A stretch of 5,277 nucleotides of DNA, taken from NCBI GenBank assembly GCA_023379355.1, contig JAMCUD010000100.1, forward strand, positions 1-5,277, given 5' to 3'. Shown here in pieces: positions 5,077 to 5,277 of the stretch. A program made the position numbers and the translations under genes. Source of the DNA: Thermoplasmatota archaeon (GTDB lineage Archaea; Thermoplasmatota; Thermoplasmata; Thermoplasmatales; Thermoplasmataceae). The notes under the pieces were generated by a model. The model made no database searches. It saw only the letters and a program-made list of their open reading frames with translations, and was not told the origin of the DNA. Position 1 is the first letter of the stretch; the number at the start of each line of letters is the position of its first letter.

Positions 5077-5277
5077 ATGAGTATTGCTATCATGGGATCA
5101 ATGGAAAAAAAGAAGATGGCTACCATATCTGGCAAGTCATTCGAGGAGGTGAGGAACCAGCTCCTGCGAAGAACAATAAGGCTCAAGGAGAGGATGACCG
5201 AGCGGTACGATGAGCTTTACAGGAAATCCCTTATGGATAATGTCAGAAGCTTGCTAATGGAGCTGAAGGAGAAGGAG
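5077..5277 (+). CDS. unrecognised charged helical protein, N-terminal part, cut by window edge
   Basis: I do not recognise this protein. The frame is open for 67 codons to the window edge. From about residue 22 onward it is one long charged, amphipathic, probably helical segment rich in Arg, Lys, Glu and Leu (for example LLRRTIRLKERMTERYDEL), suggesting a coiled coil or helical bundle. There is no signal peptide, membrane span or metal motif in the visible part. ATG 5077 is the first in-frame ATG after the TGA at 5023-5025; ATGs at 5092 and 5101 are equally possible, since none has a Shine-Dalgarno site. Charged composition and AGG/GAG-rich codon use make it more credible than the overlapping minus-strand frame. 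It is divergent from the hydro-lyase operon across 132 bases, so a functional link is possible but unsupported. Confidence 0.6.
   Translation, partial: MSIAIMGSMEKKKMATISGKSFEEVRNQLLRRTIRLKERMTERYDELYRKSLMDNVRSLLMELKEKE

Noticed and set aside
5145..5152. GGAGGTGA, a perfect Shine-Dalgarno-like sequence inside the right-edge gene
   Set aside because: No ATG, GTG or TTG follows at a suitable distance; the bases simply encode Glu-Glu-Val-Arg in the open frame.
4905..5186. 93-codon minus-strand frame upstream of and overlapping the large-subunit gene
   Set aside because: It spans the promoter region, is antisense to the more protein-like charged frame at 5077-5277, has an implausible composition, and overlaps the well-supported start of the hydro-lyase large subunit.

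Overview
The window looks archaeal and fits the Thermoplasmatales or a close relative best. The evidence is TATA boxes about 26-27 bases upstream of start codons (leaderless or near-leaderless transcripts), GGAGG/GGAGGTG ribosome binding sites, moderate G+C, heavy use of AGG/AGA for Arg and ATA for Ile, TTG starts, and no bacterial -35/-10 promoters. The lineage is inferred from style, not from a marker gene.

Layout, left to right: (1) 1-510, minus strand: the N-terminal 170 residues of a DRE-TIM metallolyase (the superfamily of homocitrate/isopropylmalate synthase and HMG-CoA lyase), running off the left edge. (2) 511-776: a divergent intergenic region with promoters and two doubtful mini-ORFs. 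(3) 777-2162 and 2159-3217, plus strand: tcuA and tcuB, overlapping by 4 bases and both starting with TTG. They encode a flavoprotein of the tricarballylate dehydrogenase type and its membrane electron-transfer partner, which carries two 4Fe-4S motifs and about six membrane spans. (4) After only 15 bases, convergent on the minus strand: a small (3233-3718) and a large (3718-4944) subunit of the two-subunit aconitase-like hydro-lyase family (LeuCD/homoaconitase), translationally coupled. (5) 4945-5076: a second divergent promoter region with a perfect inverted repeat and a short palindrome. (6) 5077 to the right edge, plus strand: the start of an unrecognised, highly charged helical protein.

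Working model (inference): TcuA oxidises tricarballylate, or a similar tricarboxylate, to cis-aconitate, and TcuB passes the electrons into the membrane. The LeuCD-like hydro-lyase would hydrate the resulting C=C bond to (iso)citrate or an analogue. The divergent DRE-TIM enzyme would make or break a C-C bond in a related 2-hydroxy acid. That would be an archaeal tricarboxylate module differing from the Salmonella tcuRABC operon: no TcuC transporter or TcuR regulator is visible here, and a dedicated hydro-lyase is added. The hydro-lyase's substrate loop (YLHL) matches neither of the two best-known types, so its substrate is open. No RNA genes, CRISPR arrays, insertion sequences or long repeats were seen.
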